Assembly (NCBI GenBank): GCA_938007995.1
Contig: CALLLW010000046.1
Span: 1-34,931, forward strand
Reading direction: 5' to 3'
Length of the DNA stretch: 34,931 nt
DNA from: an uncultured Granulosicoccaceae bacterium
GTDB lineage: Bacteria > Pseudomonadota > Gammaproteobacteria > Granulosicoccales > Granulosicoccaceae
Shown here: piece after piece, positions 1 to 7,700 of the stretch
How positions within the stretch are numbered: the stretch's first letter is position 1
Layout of the letters: each line of letters begins with the position of its first letter
The notes under the pieces: model-generated
Told to the model about the DNA's origin: nothing
The model's database searches: none
What the model saw: the letters and a program-made list of their open reading frames with translations, nothing else
Translations under genes and position numbers: made by a program

Positions 1-2
1 GG

Positions 3-188
3 TGGCGCGGCTTTATCCGCGCCAGTGAGCAGCACACGCCCGAACGATCAGCCTTCAAGCAAGTCGTCACAACTGCGCCACCGATTGATGATCAAGCTCC
101 TGCCGCTACCAGACTCACCGCCCCGCAGATTGTGTTAAACATCGGTGATCAGATCACTCTGAGTATCTACACCGGTGACTCACAATGA
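3..188 (+). pseudogene. IS66-type accessory protein TnpA, C-terminal fragment (runs off the window edge)
   Basis: An open frame enters from the left edge and ends at TGA 186-188, giving about 61 residues that finish IGDQITLSIYTGDSQ. The next ORF starts at ATG 185 in an ATGA overlap, and its product begins like IS66 TnpB, with a FVYRHPVD motif. A small basic protein translationally coupled to TnpB is the usual IS66 tnpA-tnpB layout, so I read this as the end of tnpA. The assignment rests mostly on the neighbour, because the TnpA tail itself is weakly conserved. The 5' end lies outside the window, so I cannot say whether the rest is intact. Confidence 0.45.
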
Positions 189-250
189 ACACTCAGCGCT
201 GGACGCCACAGACTATCTTTGTCTACCGTCATCCGGTCGATAGAACATAA
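185..250 (+). pseudogene. IS66-type TnpB, N-terminal stub
   Basis: This 21-residue ORF starts in an ATGA overlap with the preceding tnpA-like gene and reads MNTQRWTPQTIFVYRHPVD before stopping at TAA 248-250. IS66 TnpB proteins are about 115 residues long and open with a similar (V/L)YR-x-PVD-(M/F)RK stretch. Homology ends right after PVD, exactly where unrelated sequence (the GGGGTCAGG end motif at 251) begins. I infer that tnpB was cut by a later insertion or deletion. Confidence 0.5.
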
Positions 251-290
251 GGGGTCAGGTCTTGCATTTGCCACATATCAAAATGTTGTT
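251..290 (+). mobile_element. Short junction segment resembling the end of a REP-associated (Y1) transposon
   Basis: Right after the truncated tnpB comes GGGGTCAGGTCTTGCATTTG. From memory, this motif recurs at the ends of REP/Y1-transposase-associated elements in proteobacteria. About 40 bp later the reading frame becomes group II intron RT (VDHS at about 290). The segment belongs to neither neighbour. It could be a remnant left when the IS66 and intron pieces were joined. The family assignment is tentative because only one end is visible and no transposase remains. Confidence 0.3.
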
Positions 291-1074
291 ACGTAGATCA
301 TTCAGCATTGCGAGAGTTAATAAAGCGCAGAGTAACCGCTGGTGCGATAGTAAAGTTGATCGGAAAATGGCTAAACGCTGGCGTAATGGAGGAAAATCGG
401 TTGGAGTACCCGGACAAGGGTACGCCACAGGGCGGAGTGATATCGCCGTTGCTGAGCAACATCTATCTACATTATGTGCTTGATGAATGGTTTGCACAGG
501 AAGTGAAGCCAAGATTGAAGGGTAAGTGCTTTATTATCAGGTGGGCGGATGACTTTCTGATAGGGTTTGAAAGTGAAGCAGATGCGTTGAAGGTGAGAGC
601 GGTGATACCGAAGCGATTTGATCGCTATGGTTTAGAGCTGCACGCAGAGAAAACGTCGTTGTTGTACTTTGCAAAGCCAACGGGGAAGAATGACGACCAC
701 CGGAGACGAGGCACATTCGACTTTCTGGGGTTTACATTCTATTGGGCAAGACCCGAGAAGGGTTTTCAGGCATTAAGAAACAAACCGCAGGCAAACGGCT
801 GCGACAATTCATGAAAAGAATCTGGAGCAGGTGCAAAGAAGAGTTACATGCCCCGATGTTGGTGCAATGGAAGACTCTGAAAGCCAAGCTGCGCGGTTAC
901 TACCAGTACTACGGTGTGCGCGATAACTACAAGGCATTGGAAGCCGTGTATGAGCGCACCGAGAAAGCCTGGCGCTATTGGCTAAGTAGGCGCAGTCAGA
1001 GGAAAGTAGTACTCTTTGATTTTCTACGGGAGAAGTTTCCTTTGCCGAAGCCGCAATTAGTGCATAGTATCTGA
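290..1074 (+). pseudogene. Group II intron reverse transcriptase/maturase, 5'-truncated and frameshifted
   Basis: These proteins splice and mobilise group II introns. The visible part starts in the RT palm at VDHSALRELIKRR and continues through KWLNAGVMEENR, GTPQGGVISPLLSNIYLH (RT block 4) and RWADDF (the catalytic YADD-type box). It then reads FDFLGFTFYW, followed in another frame by GKTREGFSGIKKQTAGKRLR and the maturase (X) region LRGYYQYYGVRDNYKAL. It ends WRYWLSRRSQR...FPLPKPQLVHSI, a tail typical of bacterial group IIC-like enzymes. Two defects are visible. The fingers domain and first catalytic Asp are missing because the gene is cut at about 290. A -1 shift also occurs at the G run 744-746, where adding one G would restore the family reading TYWGKTR. 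It is almost certainly inactive. Full-length relatives are about 420 residues; about 260 remain here. Confidence 0.88.
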
Positions 1075-1153
1075 TGCTGAAGGTAGCGACAGTTCTGCGC
1101 CAGTCGGGGTGTCGCCAGACTGGTTTGTCTATCGGAAATGTTAGACGACCAAG

Positions 1154-1222
1154 GAACCGGATGAGGGAAATCTTCACGTCCGGGTCTGTGGGGAGGGCGC
1201 CGGGTAACCGGTGCCTTTACCC
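1154..1222 (+). ncRNA. Group II intron 3' end: domains V and VI
   Basis: Eighty bases after the maturase stop is a 33-nt hairpin (1154-1186) that starts GAACCGGATGAGGG and ends CACGTCCGGGTC. Its pairing arms GAACCGGA and TCCGGGTC and internal bulge match the catalytic domain V of bacterial group II introns. It is followed at 1187-1222 by a second stem (GGGGAGGGCGCCGGG...CCGGTGCCTTTACCC) in the place and shape of domain VI, which carries the branch-point A. The intron 3' boundary should fall at about 1222-1226. Domains I-III and most of IV are gone, so this copy cannot self-splice. Confidence 0.75.
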
Positions 1223-1230
1223 GGAAGACC

Positions 1231-1254
1231 GACGCTGTACGCGCTGTCCGTTTT
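1231..1254 (+). repeat. 24-bp direct repeat, copy 1 (attC-like context)
   Basis: This copy matches 1759-1782 at 23 of 24 positions, with a G/A difference at base 4; the shared core is CTGTACGCGCTGTCCGTTTT. It sits directly behind the group II intron 3' end. Downstream, 1322-1328 reads GTTATGC after a GC-rich stretch containing ACAGCGC, which can pair with GCGCTGT inside the repeat. This arrangement resembles an integron attC site with its cassette-boundary core, but the RYYYAAC partner core is not visible. The intron may have inserted next to or into this site. Confidence 0.6.
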
Positions 1255-1338
1255 CATGAATACTCGTACCCCGTGTTTTATCATGCAAACAGCCATCACA
1301 TACAGCGCCGCTGGCTGAGGCGTTATGCGTGGAGAAAT

Positions 1339-1746
1339 ATGAAAAGCATTAGGGGCGAGGATCTGAAGGGCCTTTCTAAAGACAAGATCGGGAAAAAGGA
1401 GTTTAGGAGATCTGCATACCGATACTCTGGTATTGGAGCAATAACGTTTATAGCTTCTTTGGTGGTAATATTTTGGAAGGGGTTTGAATTAACCACCGGG
1501 CAAATGCTGTTGTGGTTTGTAATCGGGATAGCAGCGGGGTTGGGAGAGTACGCGTACCTCAGCGCGGCACAATTAAGGAAACCAATATGCTCGAACTGCG
1601 GACTTCTGTATAAAAAATATTTGAATGCAGATCGCCCAGATGATACGGAGTATGTTTATGTCTGTGAAAGCTGCAATAGTTACTACAAGATTCTGCACTC
1701 TACAAAGCCAACAGACTATTATATCGTGATTTACAATTTCGCATAA
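1339..1746 (+). CDS. Small membrane protein with C-terminal zinc ribbon (function unknown)
   Basis: The product is 135 residues from ATG 1339, which has GGAGA just upstream (1331-1335). An in-frame ATG at 1273 would add 22 residues, but it lies inside the attC-like repeat and has no ribosome site. The N-terminal 35 residues are charged. Two hydrophobic segments follow (GIGAITFIASLVVIFW and MLLWFVIGIAAGLGEYAYL), then a soluble tail with two cysteine pairs, CSNCG and CESC, spaced about 30 residues apart as in a zinc ribbon. I do not recognise a named family. It lies between two near-identical 24-bp repeats and runs in the same direction as the next gene, as expected for a one-gene integron cassette. 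It has no promoter I can identify. Its role cannot be inferred beyond membrane attachment and probable metal binding. Confidence 0.65.
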   Translation: MKSIRGEDLKGLSKDKIGKKEFRRSAYRYSGIGAITFIASLVVIFWKGFELTTGQMLLWFVIGIAAGLGEYAYLSAAQLRKPICSNCGLLYKKYLNADRPDDTEYVYVCESCNSYYKILHSTKPTDYYIVIYNFA

Positions 1747-1856
1747 AAAACTGCACTCGACACTGTACGCGCTGTCCGTTTTGCGGTCTCGCTGTCGCGC
1801 CATTTTACCGCAATTTACGCCCCGCAGACACTGCCGGTAATTGGGGTGTTATGTTT
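1740..1856 (+). repeat. attC-like recombination site between two single-gene units
   Basis: This 117-bp segment contains copy 2 of the 24-bp repeat (1759-1782) and an inverted repeat TTGCGGT (1781-1787) / ACCGCAA (1807-1813). A second fold ACGCCCC ... GGGGTGT leads into GTTATGT at 1848-1854. Length, nested inverted symmetry, position right after one ORF and just before the next, and a GTTATG end are all features of integron attC sites. The left core is not a clean RYYYAAC (GCATAAA is the best candidate), and GTTATG departs from GTTRRRY. I therefore treat it as attC-like or a decayed attC. Confidence 0.4.
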
Positions 1857-1888
1857 AAAAACACCACGCATTGATTCTCTGGAAAATT

Positions 1889-2407
1889 ATGGATATTCTC
1901 GTTCCGACAGAGCTAAACACAGAAAGACTTCTTCTTCGGCAGTTCATCGATTCTGATTGGAATGGTCTTCATAAGCATTATTCAGATGCTGAGGCCACAA
2001 AATATACTTATGGCAGAGCTTTAACTGAGGGTGAGACTTGGAGAACTATGTGCGGCATGCTTGGTCATTGGCAGATTCGAGGCTACGGCCCATATTCTGT
2101 GGTTGAGAAATCTAGCGGTAAAGTTGTGGGTGCTGTAGGTTTTTGGTTCCCAAACGATTGGCCTTCCCCAGAAATTAAATGGGCGCTCTCTAAACCGTAT
2201 TGGGGTAAGGGCTATGCAAGTGAAGCAACAAGAGCTGTACAAGCAGCAGGACTGAAGTACCTGCCAAATATAGCTCTAATCAGCCTAATCCATAAGAGCA
2301 ATCATGCATCCATCAAACTAGCTGAAAATGTTGGAGCAGCATTAGAGAAAGAAATCGAGTTTCGGGGTAATGCATGGAACATGCATCGTCACCCGAGAGC
2401 AACATAG
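1889..2407 (+). CDS. GNAT-family N-acetyltransferase (RimJ/RimL type)
   Basis: The protein has 172 residues from ATG 1889; TTG 1871 is an alternative start six codons earlier. The opening ELNTERLLLRQFIDSDWNGLHKHYSD is the classic start of RimJ/RimL-like acetyltransferases. Further on are VVGAVGFW (beta 4) and ALSKPYWGKGYASEATRA. The latter is the Q/RxxGxG/A-type acetyl-CoA pyrophosphate loop, here YWGKGYA. The C-terminal section SNHASIKLAENVGAALEKEIEFRG is the usual SxxxxEKxGF-like region. Such enzymes acetylate ribosomal proteins or small metabolites; the substrate cannot be told here. It is a typical integron-cassette cargo gene and starts 35 bp after the attC-like GTTATGT. A strong hairpin follows 9 bp after the stop. 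Confidence 0.85.
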   Translation: MDILVPTELNTERLLLRQFIDSDWNGLHKHYSDAEATKYTYGRALTEGETWRTMCGMLGHWQIRGYGPYSVVEKSSGKVVGAVGFWFPNDWPSPEIKWALSKPYWGKGYASEATRAVQAAGLKYLPNIALISLIHKSNHASIKLAENVGAALEKEIEFRGNAWNMHRHPRAT

Positions 2408-2415
2408 TAAAAAAG

Positions 2416-2446
2416 GATAAGTGGCGCCTTTTTGCCGCCACTTATC
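2416..2446. terminator. Bidirectional hairpin terminator
   Basis: The arms GATAAGTGGCG (2416-2426) and CGCCACTTATC (2436-2446) pair perfectly over 11 bp with a 9-nt loop. On the plus strand the stem is followed by TGTTTGTT, ending transcription of the acetyltransferase. On the minus strand it is followed by CTTTTTT, a better U-tract. It would therefore stop read-through from the IS91-type transposon into the cassette genes. Confidence 0.75.
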
Positions 2447-2537
2447 TGTTTGTTGAACAAGCCCGTAATAAGAGATGCTTTATATAAGCAGATAAATAGA
2501 AAGAAGTGAGCAGTAGCAGCAGTTTGTTAGAAACCTG

Positions 2538-2560
2538 CGGGCGAGACAGGGCCTCGCCCG
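2538..2560. repeat. GC-rich hairpin, candidate transposon end structure
   Basis: CGGGCGAG (2538-2545) and CTCGCCCG (2553-2559 plus G2560) pair over 8 bp around a 7-nt loop. It lies about 80 bp beyond the 3' end of the Y2 transposase gene. The word GTTTGTTAG occurs on both sides of it (2522-2530 and again near 2590). IS91-family elements have subterminal palindromes at their origin and terminus ends, so this could mark the right end. It has no U-tract, so it is a poor terminator. Confidence 0.35.
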
Positions 2561-2641
2561 GTAGACGATATTTAAAAAAGATGTGTTAGTTTGTTAGCAC
2601 CCCCTATTAGTTAGCGTGCCGGTCCCGTTGCTATGCAGGCG

Positions 2642-3691
2642 TTATCCGTAGTCGTTGATGGGTCTGACGAAGGCCGTGATGGTCATTGGTCGGTTGCATT
2701 TTCGGCAGAGAAAATCAGCCCGCTTGATGGTGGCGGGCGGTTTAACGATCACACGTAGAATCAGCTGAATTCGTTGCAGCTTGAGTTTGGCGTTTCCATG
2801 AAGGAATCCATAGTCACGTGCGCGACGAAAGCCCTTGGGCAAGACATGTCGAAACAACAGTCTGAGGAAGGCGTGTCCTTCAAGGCGTCTTTTCTCCCAT
2901 TTGCTGGTGTTACTGCAAAGGTATTTGAATGTCACATATTTGCCATCGTCGTGAAGGATCTGTTTTTCACTGATCACTCCGCGATAGAGATATCGAGAAA
3001 GATATTTAATGGCAGAAAGCCCACGTCCGGTATGCCGGCAATCAACGATCCACTTTTTGGGTAGGTCTGATGGCAGGGAGAACCCCGCTTCACGCAGGCT
3101 GTGGAGCATCCGTGCTCGAAAGACCCGAGCCAGATTTTTCTGGTAGAACAAGAAGCCTTGATTCTTATGCACCCAACAGTTTTGTTTGGTGTTAATGCCG
3201 CCAGACGGAATAACGACATGAATGTGCGGGTGAAAATCGAGTCGACGTGAATGGGTATGGAGAACGGCTGTCATCCCCGCTTCAGCAGCCAGCCCTTTGT
3301 TGTTGGCCATGAAGGTTTTGAGCGTACTGGCAGCACAGTCGAACAACAATGAGAATACAGTGGCCTGGTGTTGAAATGCGAGAGACCTGAGCTGCTTGGG
3401 TAGGGTGAAGGTCACCAGAAAATAGTCGACAGGCAACAGCTTACGCTGCTGTCGGTCTACCCATGCTTTGGTATCGTGATGTTGGCAGCGATGACAAAAC
3501 CGATGGCCACAGGAATGGTTTTTTTCATCGTGGAAATCGCATTCAAAGCAATCGAGGTGCATCTTACCGTAGCGCCCGGAACGGCACTGAAGGATTGCGT
3601 TAAGCGCATGATGCTGAGCTTTGCTGATCGTGCCGTTGTAGTGTGTTTCATAGTCATCGCGATAGCGATTGATAACGGAGGTTAGATTCAT
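2642..3691 (-). CDS. IS91-family Y2 (HUH) transposase
   Basis: The product is about 349 residues from ATG 3691, which has AGGTG six bases upstream. A GTG at 3697 overlapping the recombinase stop codon is the alternative. It nicks single-stranded DNA and drives rolling-circle transposition. In order: an N-terminal zinc-binding region (CRSGRYGKMHLDCFECDF ... CGHRFCHRCQ), the HUH motif in HPHIHVVIPSGG, and the paired tyrosines of YLSRYLYRG (Y-x3-Y). A basic C-terminal part ends with a second CRKCN cluster. All are hallmarks of the IS91/IS801 group, and the length is close to family size. No frameshift is visible, so the gene may be active. It follows the tyrosine recombinase gene with essentially no gap, so the two are probably translated from one message. 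Confidence 0.93.
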   Translation of the reverse strand: MNLTSVINRYRDDYETHYNGTISKAQHHALNAILQCRSGRYGKMHLDCFECDFHDEKNHSCGHRFCHRCQHHDTKAWVDRQQRKLLPVDYFLVTFTLPKQLRSLAFQHQATVFSLLFDCAASTLKTFMANNKGLAAEAGMTAVLHTHSRRLDFHPHIHVVIPSGGINTKQNCWVHKNQGFLFYQKNLARVFRARMLHSLREAGFSLPSDLPKKWIVDCRHTGRGLSAIKYLSRYLYRGVISEKQILHDDGKYVTFKYLCSNTSKWEKRRLEGHAFLRLLFRHVLPKGFRRARDYGFLHGNAKLKLQRIQLILRVIVKPPATIKRADFLCRKCNRPMTITAFVRPINDYG

Positions 3692-3693
3692 GG

Positions 3694-4599
3694 TCACACC
3701 TGCCCGTCGAGATTGATCGACAGTTGGTTAAGCATGTTGTCGATGATGTCAGCAGAATTCTGGTGCGCAGACTCGGTGAGCTGGGTGTAGATAGCGGTGG
3801 TGAGCGGAGATTCATGGCCGAGTAGCTTTTGAATGGCGTGAAGGTTTAGGCCTTCGGCGATCAAGTGTGTGGCGTAGCAGTGTCGAAGACTATGAGTGGT
3901 GACGTTCTTATGGATATTGCACGATTTGGCCACCGCCTTGATGGCCCGCAGAACGGATTGACCGCCCATGGGCTGTTTGGCACGAGCGCGGAGAACATGA
4001 TTAGCGCCAGCGGGGAAAATTAGCGAGGTATTTCGATGTGAGGACCAGTACCAGCGTAAGGCCTCCAGAGTGCGCTGGGGCAGAATAACGAAGCGGTCTT
4101 TGCCCCCTTTGCCTAGACGTACATGTACGAGCATATGTTCAGCGTCGATATCGCCGATCTGCAGATTAAGCGCCTCGGACAATCGCAGGCCCATACTGTA
4201 GACGGTGAGGATAAAGCACTGGAACCGCGCCTCACGTGTGGCATTGATCATGTGCGAGATTTCTTTATAGGAAAGTATGTCGGGAAGCTTTTTCTGCACC
4301 GGAGGTTTGACGATATTGACCCAGTCCCAGTGCCGATCGAGGACATGTTTATAGAAGAACTGAAGTCCACAACGATCAGTCTTGACGGTGCTCCATGAGT
4401 GAGTTTGTAGTAGCATGTCGAAATAGTCTTTCAGCTGATCGACAGTGAGGTTATCGGGGCAACGGTCTAGGTAGGTACTGATGCGTCGAACAGCACGCGA
4501 ATAGGTATCGATGGTGGTGGGAGATTTACCCTGACGCTTAAGGGCGTTGAGATGCTTTTTATAGAGCGCGTCGAATTTCTTTTGTTGAGAGTGGTGCAT
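3694..4599 (-). CDS. Tyrosine recombinase carried by the IS91-type element
   Basis: The protein has 301 residues from ATG 4599; AAGGA at 4610-4606 is six bases upstream of it. An ATG at 4605 abuts the ribosome site with no spacing and is less likely. The N-terminal core-binding (SAM-like) domain reads KHLNALKRQGKSPTTIDTYSRAVRRI. The catalytic domain shows MGLRLSEALNL (first Arg), HSLRHCYATHL (H-x-x-R), LLGHESPLTT and the nucleophile region AIYTQL, so the R-H-R-H-Y set is complete. A subset of IS91-family elements carries such a recombinase upstream of the HUH transposase. Its exact job there is not established; resolving intermediates is one possibility. It overlaps the transposase region at its 3' end. 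Confidence 0.92.
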   Translation of the reverse strand: MHHSQQKKFDALYKKHLNALKRQGKSPTTIDTYSRAVRRISTYLDRCPDNLTVDQLKDYFDMLLQTHSWSTVKTDRCGLQFFYKHVLDRHWDWVNIVKPPVQKKLPDILSYKEISHMINATREARFQCFILTVYSMGLRLSEALNLQIGDIDAEHMLVHVRLGKGGKDRFVILPQRTLEALRWYWSSHRNTSLIFPAGANHVLRARAKQPMGGQSVLRAIKAVAKSCNIHKNVTTHSLRHCYATHLIAEGLNLHAIQKLLGHESPLTTAIYTQLTESAHQNSADIIDNMLNQLSINLDGQV

Positions 4600-4602
4600 G
4601 TT

Positions 4603-4645
4603 CATTCCTTAGTTGCCGCACTCGACATTGAGTGCGTAAGGAATG
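4603..4645 (-). promoter_or_regulatory. Hairpin sequestering the ribosome-binding site of the recombinase gene
   Basis: CATTCCTTA (4603-4611) pairs with TAAGGAATG (4637-4645), and inside it GCACTC (4618-4623) pairs with GAGTGC (4630-4635). On the transcript, the 3' arm holds the Shine-Dalgarno AAGGA and the first ATG. A message reading in from outside would therefore fold its start site away. A message starting inside the hairpin would leave it open. Such anti-read-through folds are known in other insertion sequences such as IS10 and IS50. Its use here is inferred. Confidence 0.55.
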
Positions 4646-4704
4646 GTTTAGTGGTAATTCAACACTTTTGCCGCGTAGCGGCTTCGTTCAATAAGCTTTT
4701 CGGG

Positions 4705-7700
4705 TTAGCGTTCTATGGTGTAGAGGAAGTCAGCACCAGATTCAGTACTCGATGTTGCAATCAGTGCCAGCCTGTCAGAAATACGATAGCGCATATTAAA
4801 CGCCTGAACCTGAGTCAGGATATCTATGCCGTAGCTTACATATAAATCGGGCGTGATGAATCTGCCAAGCGTATAGCTGATCCCCTCGCCTACCGGCTTA
4901 CCAAATAAAATAAACGAAAGCGTATTGGCATCGGTCTGTTCCGGCTCTGATTGTAACTCCAGCAACGGTTGTTGTGCTGTACCACGAACCTGAACACCCG
5001 CCTTAACGTCATATTCGGTGACCTCACGAAATACATCAAACTCCAACGCAGGATTATCGAGCGGCCCGCCACCAAACAAAATACGCCCTCTTTCTATGGT
5101 GAGATTCTGGCCATAGATGAGATAGTCACCACCCACCACTTCTACCACACCGGAACCTGTTGGCACTTTACCCGGCACCTGTTCAAGACTCAAACCACCT
5201 GCCAGCGCGCCGTCAAACTGACCTGCCTTGACTTTCACATCATCGCCCAATTGCACGTTTATACCAAGGCGAACACGACTCTCCGCCGCCTCTGCTTCCG
5301 CTTCAGCGTCGATTTCCTGTTTGATCTTTACATCTGCCGACTCTGTGATGACTCCGCTATCGCCCCCTGCTGCAACGAAAGCAGAAGGTATCAGCAGATC
5401 ACCAAGCACCGAAATAGATTCGCTATTAATCACAATTTCAATATCCGGTGATATCACCGCCTTTTGACGTTTGGCATTGGCAACCTGAAAATTATCACCC
5501 TTGATGGTCAGATCGACATCCGCGGTCTCTGGATTAATAGCACCATTTATGACCAGTTCACCCTCACCTGATTTAATCTGTCCGCTGATAACGAGACGGC
5601 CGTTACCATCGCTGGCAGCTTGTATGTTGCCGTCTTCAAATTTTAAAGACTGTGACGGCACCTCTGCGCCGAAGCCAGTCAGGTTTAAACCACCAACCAC
5701 CTGTGGCGCGGTGAGTGTCCCACCCAGTTGAATATCAGACGCGAATGCACCATCTATGTTGCTTACCTGAGTTGCACCAATGCCCGCCAGTGAAATATCT
5801 GCTATCTCACTGCGAATGTTACCACTGAGGTTTTGCCTGTCGTAGAGATCAGTAATGACGGCTTTCGCATTCAGTGTGCCTATCTGGCCGAGCGCAAGAT
5901 CAACCTCGGTGTTTAATTGATCGTCCTGCAAATTGACACGCGCAGTACTATCACCAAGAATCGCAGTGATCACATCTCCCTGACTGGTAAATTGAATTCT
6001 GCCTTCAGGCAGATAGAATTCACCAATCGCAGCTGGCTTGCCACCTGGCTGCATAGAAAAGTCCAGCTTGCCAGAAAGTGGTGCATCTATGGCAATATCC
6101 GGCGGCAGTAAATCACTGTAGAGCTCCGAGTTAAAACTTTGTATACCAAGCCGCGCCTTGACCCCGGCCTCTGCCTGCCAGTTGGTATCAACGCATAGAA
6201 CAGCGGGTAGGTTAGTCAGGCAAAGTATGCCAGTGCTAACAGCACTTTTAGTAGCATCAATAGCTACCGGCTCATGCAACTTCCAGTCACCAATGGTTGT
6301 CTGCAATAGTTCGAGTGTATCCAGTGATCCATTCCATTGATCGCCCTCAACTCCGCCAGTCAGGTCAAGTGACAGATCCGGTGCATCACCAGTCATGTTT
6401 ACTGACAGTTGATGTTGTTCCGGAATGCCCCCGCCTTTGATACTGACGTCTTGCCACTGATAGCCGGCAACAACCAGAGATTCACCAACAATATCTATGT
6501 TGGATTCTGTTGCACCGGTCAGATCAATTACGCCAGCACCGGTGAGGGATGCGGTGGTCAAGCCGCCCGATTTAAAATCGTTGGCATCAAGATTAAATTC
6601 GAGCTTCGGTGCTTCTTTGGTGCCAGTGACTTTACCATCAAGCGCGATATCTCCGGAAACACCAGGCACCAGACCAGACAACTGATCCGCGTTCATCTGC
6701 CAGGCAAGATCAAGCTCATCACCAAAAGCTCCATCCAGATCTACCGTGGCTGAACCGACTTTGGCCGATAGTCCGTCTGCGGAAAATTCCCCATCTGCAA
6801 GCTTTACGCGACCACCGCCGCCAAGGGCCATCCCTTTGTAGTCACCGGACAGGCTTTGTATGTCTGCGATTAAGTCAGGGCCGGTGTCAGTCATGCTACC
6901 TTTTGATGTTGCCGCAAAAGAGACATCACCGGGATGCTCCGGCCACTGCACGCCAGGATTAATACCATTTGCCTGCAGCGCAAGATCCCACTGCGGTTGC
7001 GGACTAAAGACAACATCACCAGATGCAGACACAGTACCCTCAAGAATATTGCCGCTAAGCTCAAGACCCGTGAGTTTTTCAGTATTACCCCTGGTGCTTA
7101 TCTTCCAGTCACCTTCCGGTATATCTTTACCGGCCAATGCCAGTTCGGCATCTACCTGATAGTCATCAAGCGTTCCACTGACACTGAACTGCGCACTCGA
7201 ACTACTGACCAACACTTCATCACCGATCAGCGGCCAGCGTACGTCAGTCCAGTCGCCATTGATATCGACTTCACGTGTTTTCAAATTAACAACGCCGGCA
7301 CCATTGACCGACGTTGGCGGACCATCAACAGTCAGTGCAGCAATAGTGACCTCCTCAGGTGTACCCGAGGCATTTAGCGTTATATTAAGTTCACCAGCGA
7401 TTTCCTGCTGTACTACGGTATCAAGTTCTACACTGTAATTTTCTGCATTACCGGTAAAACGCAGTGAGCCGGACGGACTTAACACAAGCTTTGGATCAAC
7501 AACCAGCGGATACTCAAGCTCACGCCAGTCAAGCTCTACATCAGCCTCAAGAGCTTTTAAATCAACCGTGCCTTCGTATGCAAGCTCGGTAGAGGATTGT
7601 TCAAACGATACAGTAGAGTCAGAGAGTTCTATCTGATCCAGAGTGCCAGTCAGATTGAAATCTGTACTTAACGGCCCGGTCTCACTGTGCTCAGTGGTAA

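Larger units (their letters stand above)
2520..4700 (-). mobile_element. IS91-type two-gene transposon (approximate limits)
   Basis: The unit holds the tyrosine recombinase, the Y2 transposase and flanking palindromes. Exact ends cannot be set: IS91 elements lack terminal inverted repeats and make no target duplication. The left limit is placed near the hairpin at 2538-2560. The right limit lies between the start-site hairpin (ending 4645) and the tamB stop (4705), a stretch that also holds the small palindrome GCCGC-GTA-GCGGC (about 4671-4683) and a GTTC (about 4686). IS91 inserts next to GAAC/CAAG-type tetramers, which is compatible but not proof. Confidence 0.6.

Noticed and set aside
308..1074. 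Retron or diversity-generating reverse transcriptase
   Set aside because: The maturase region and the domain V/VI hairpins directly downstream identify a group II intron.
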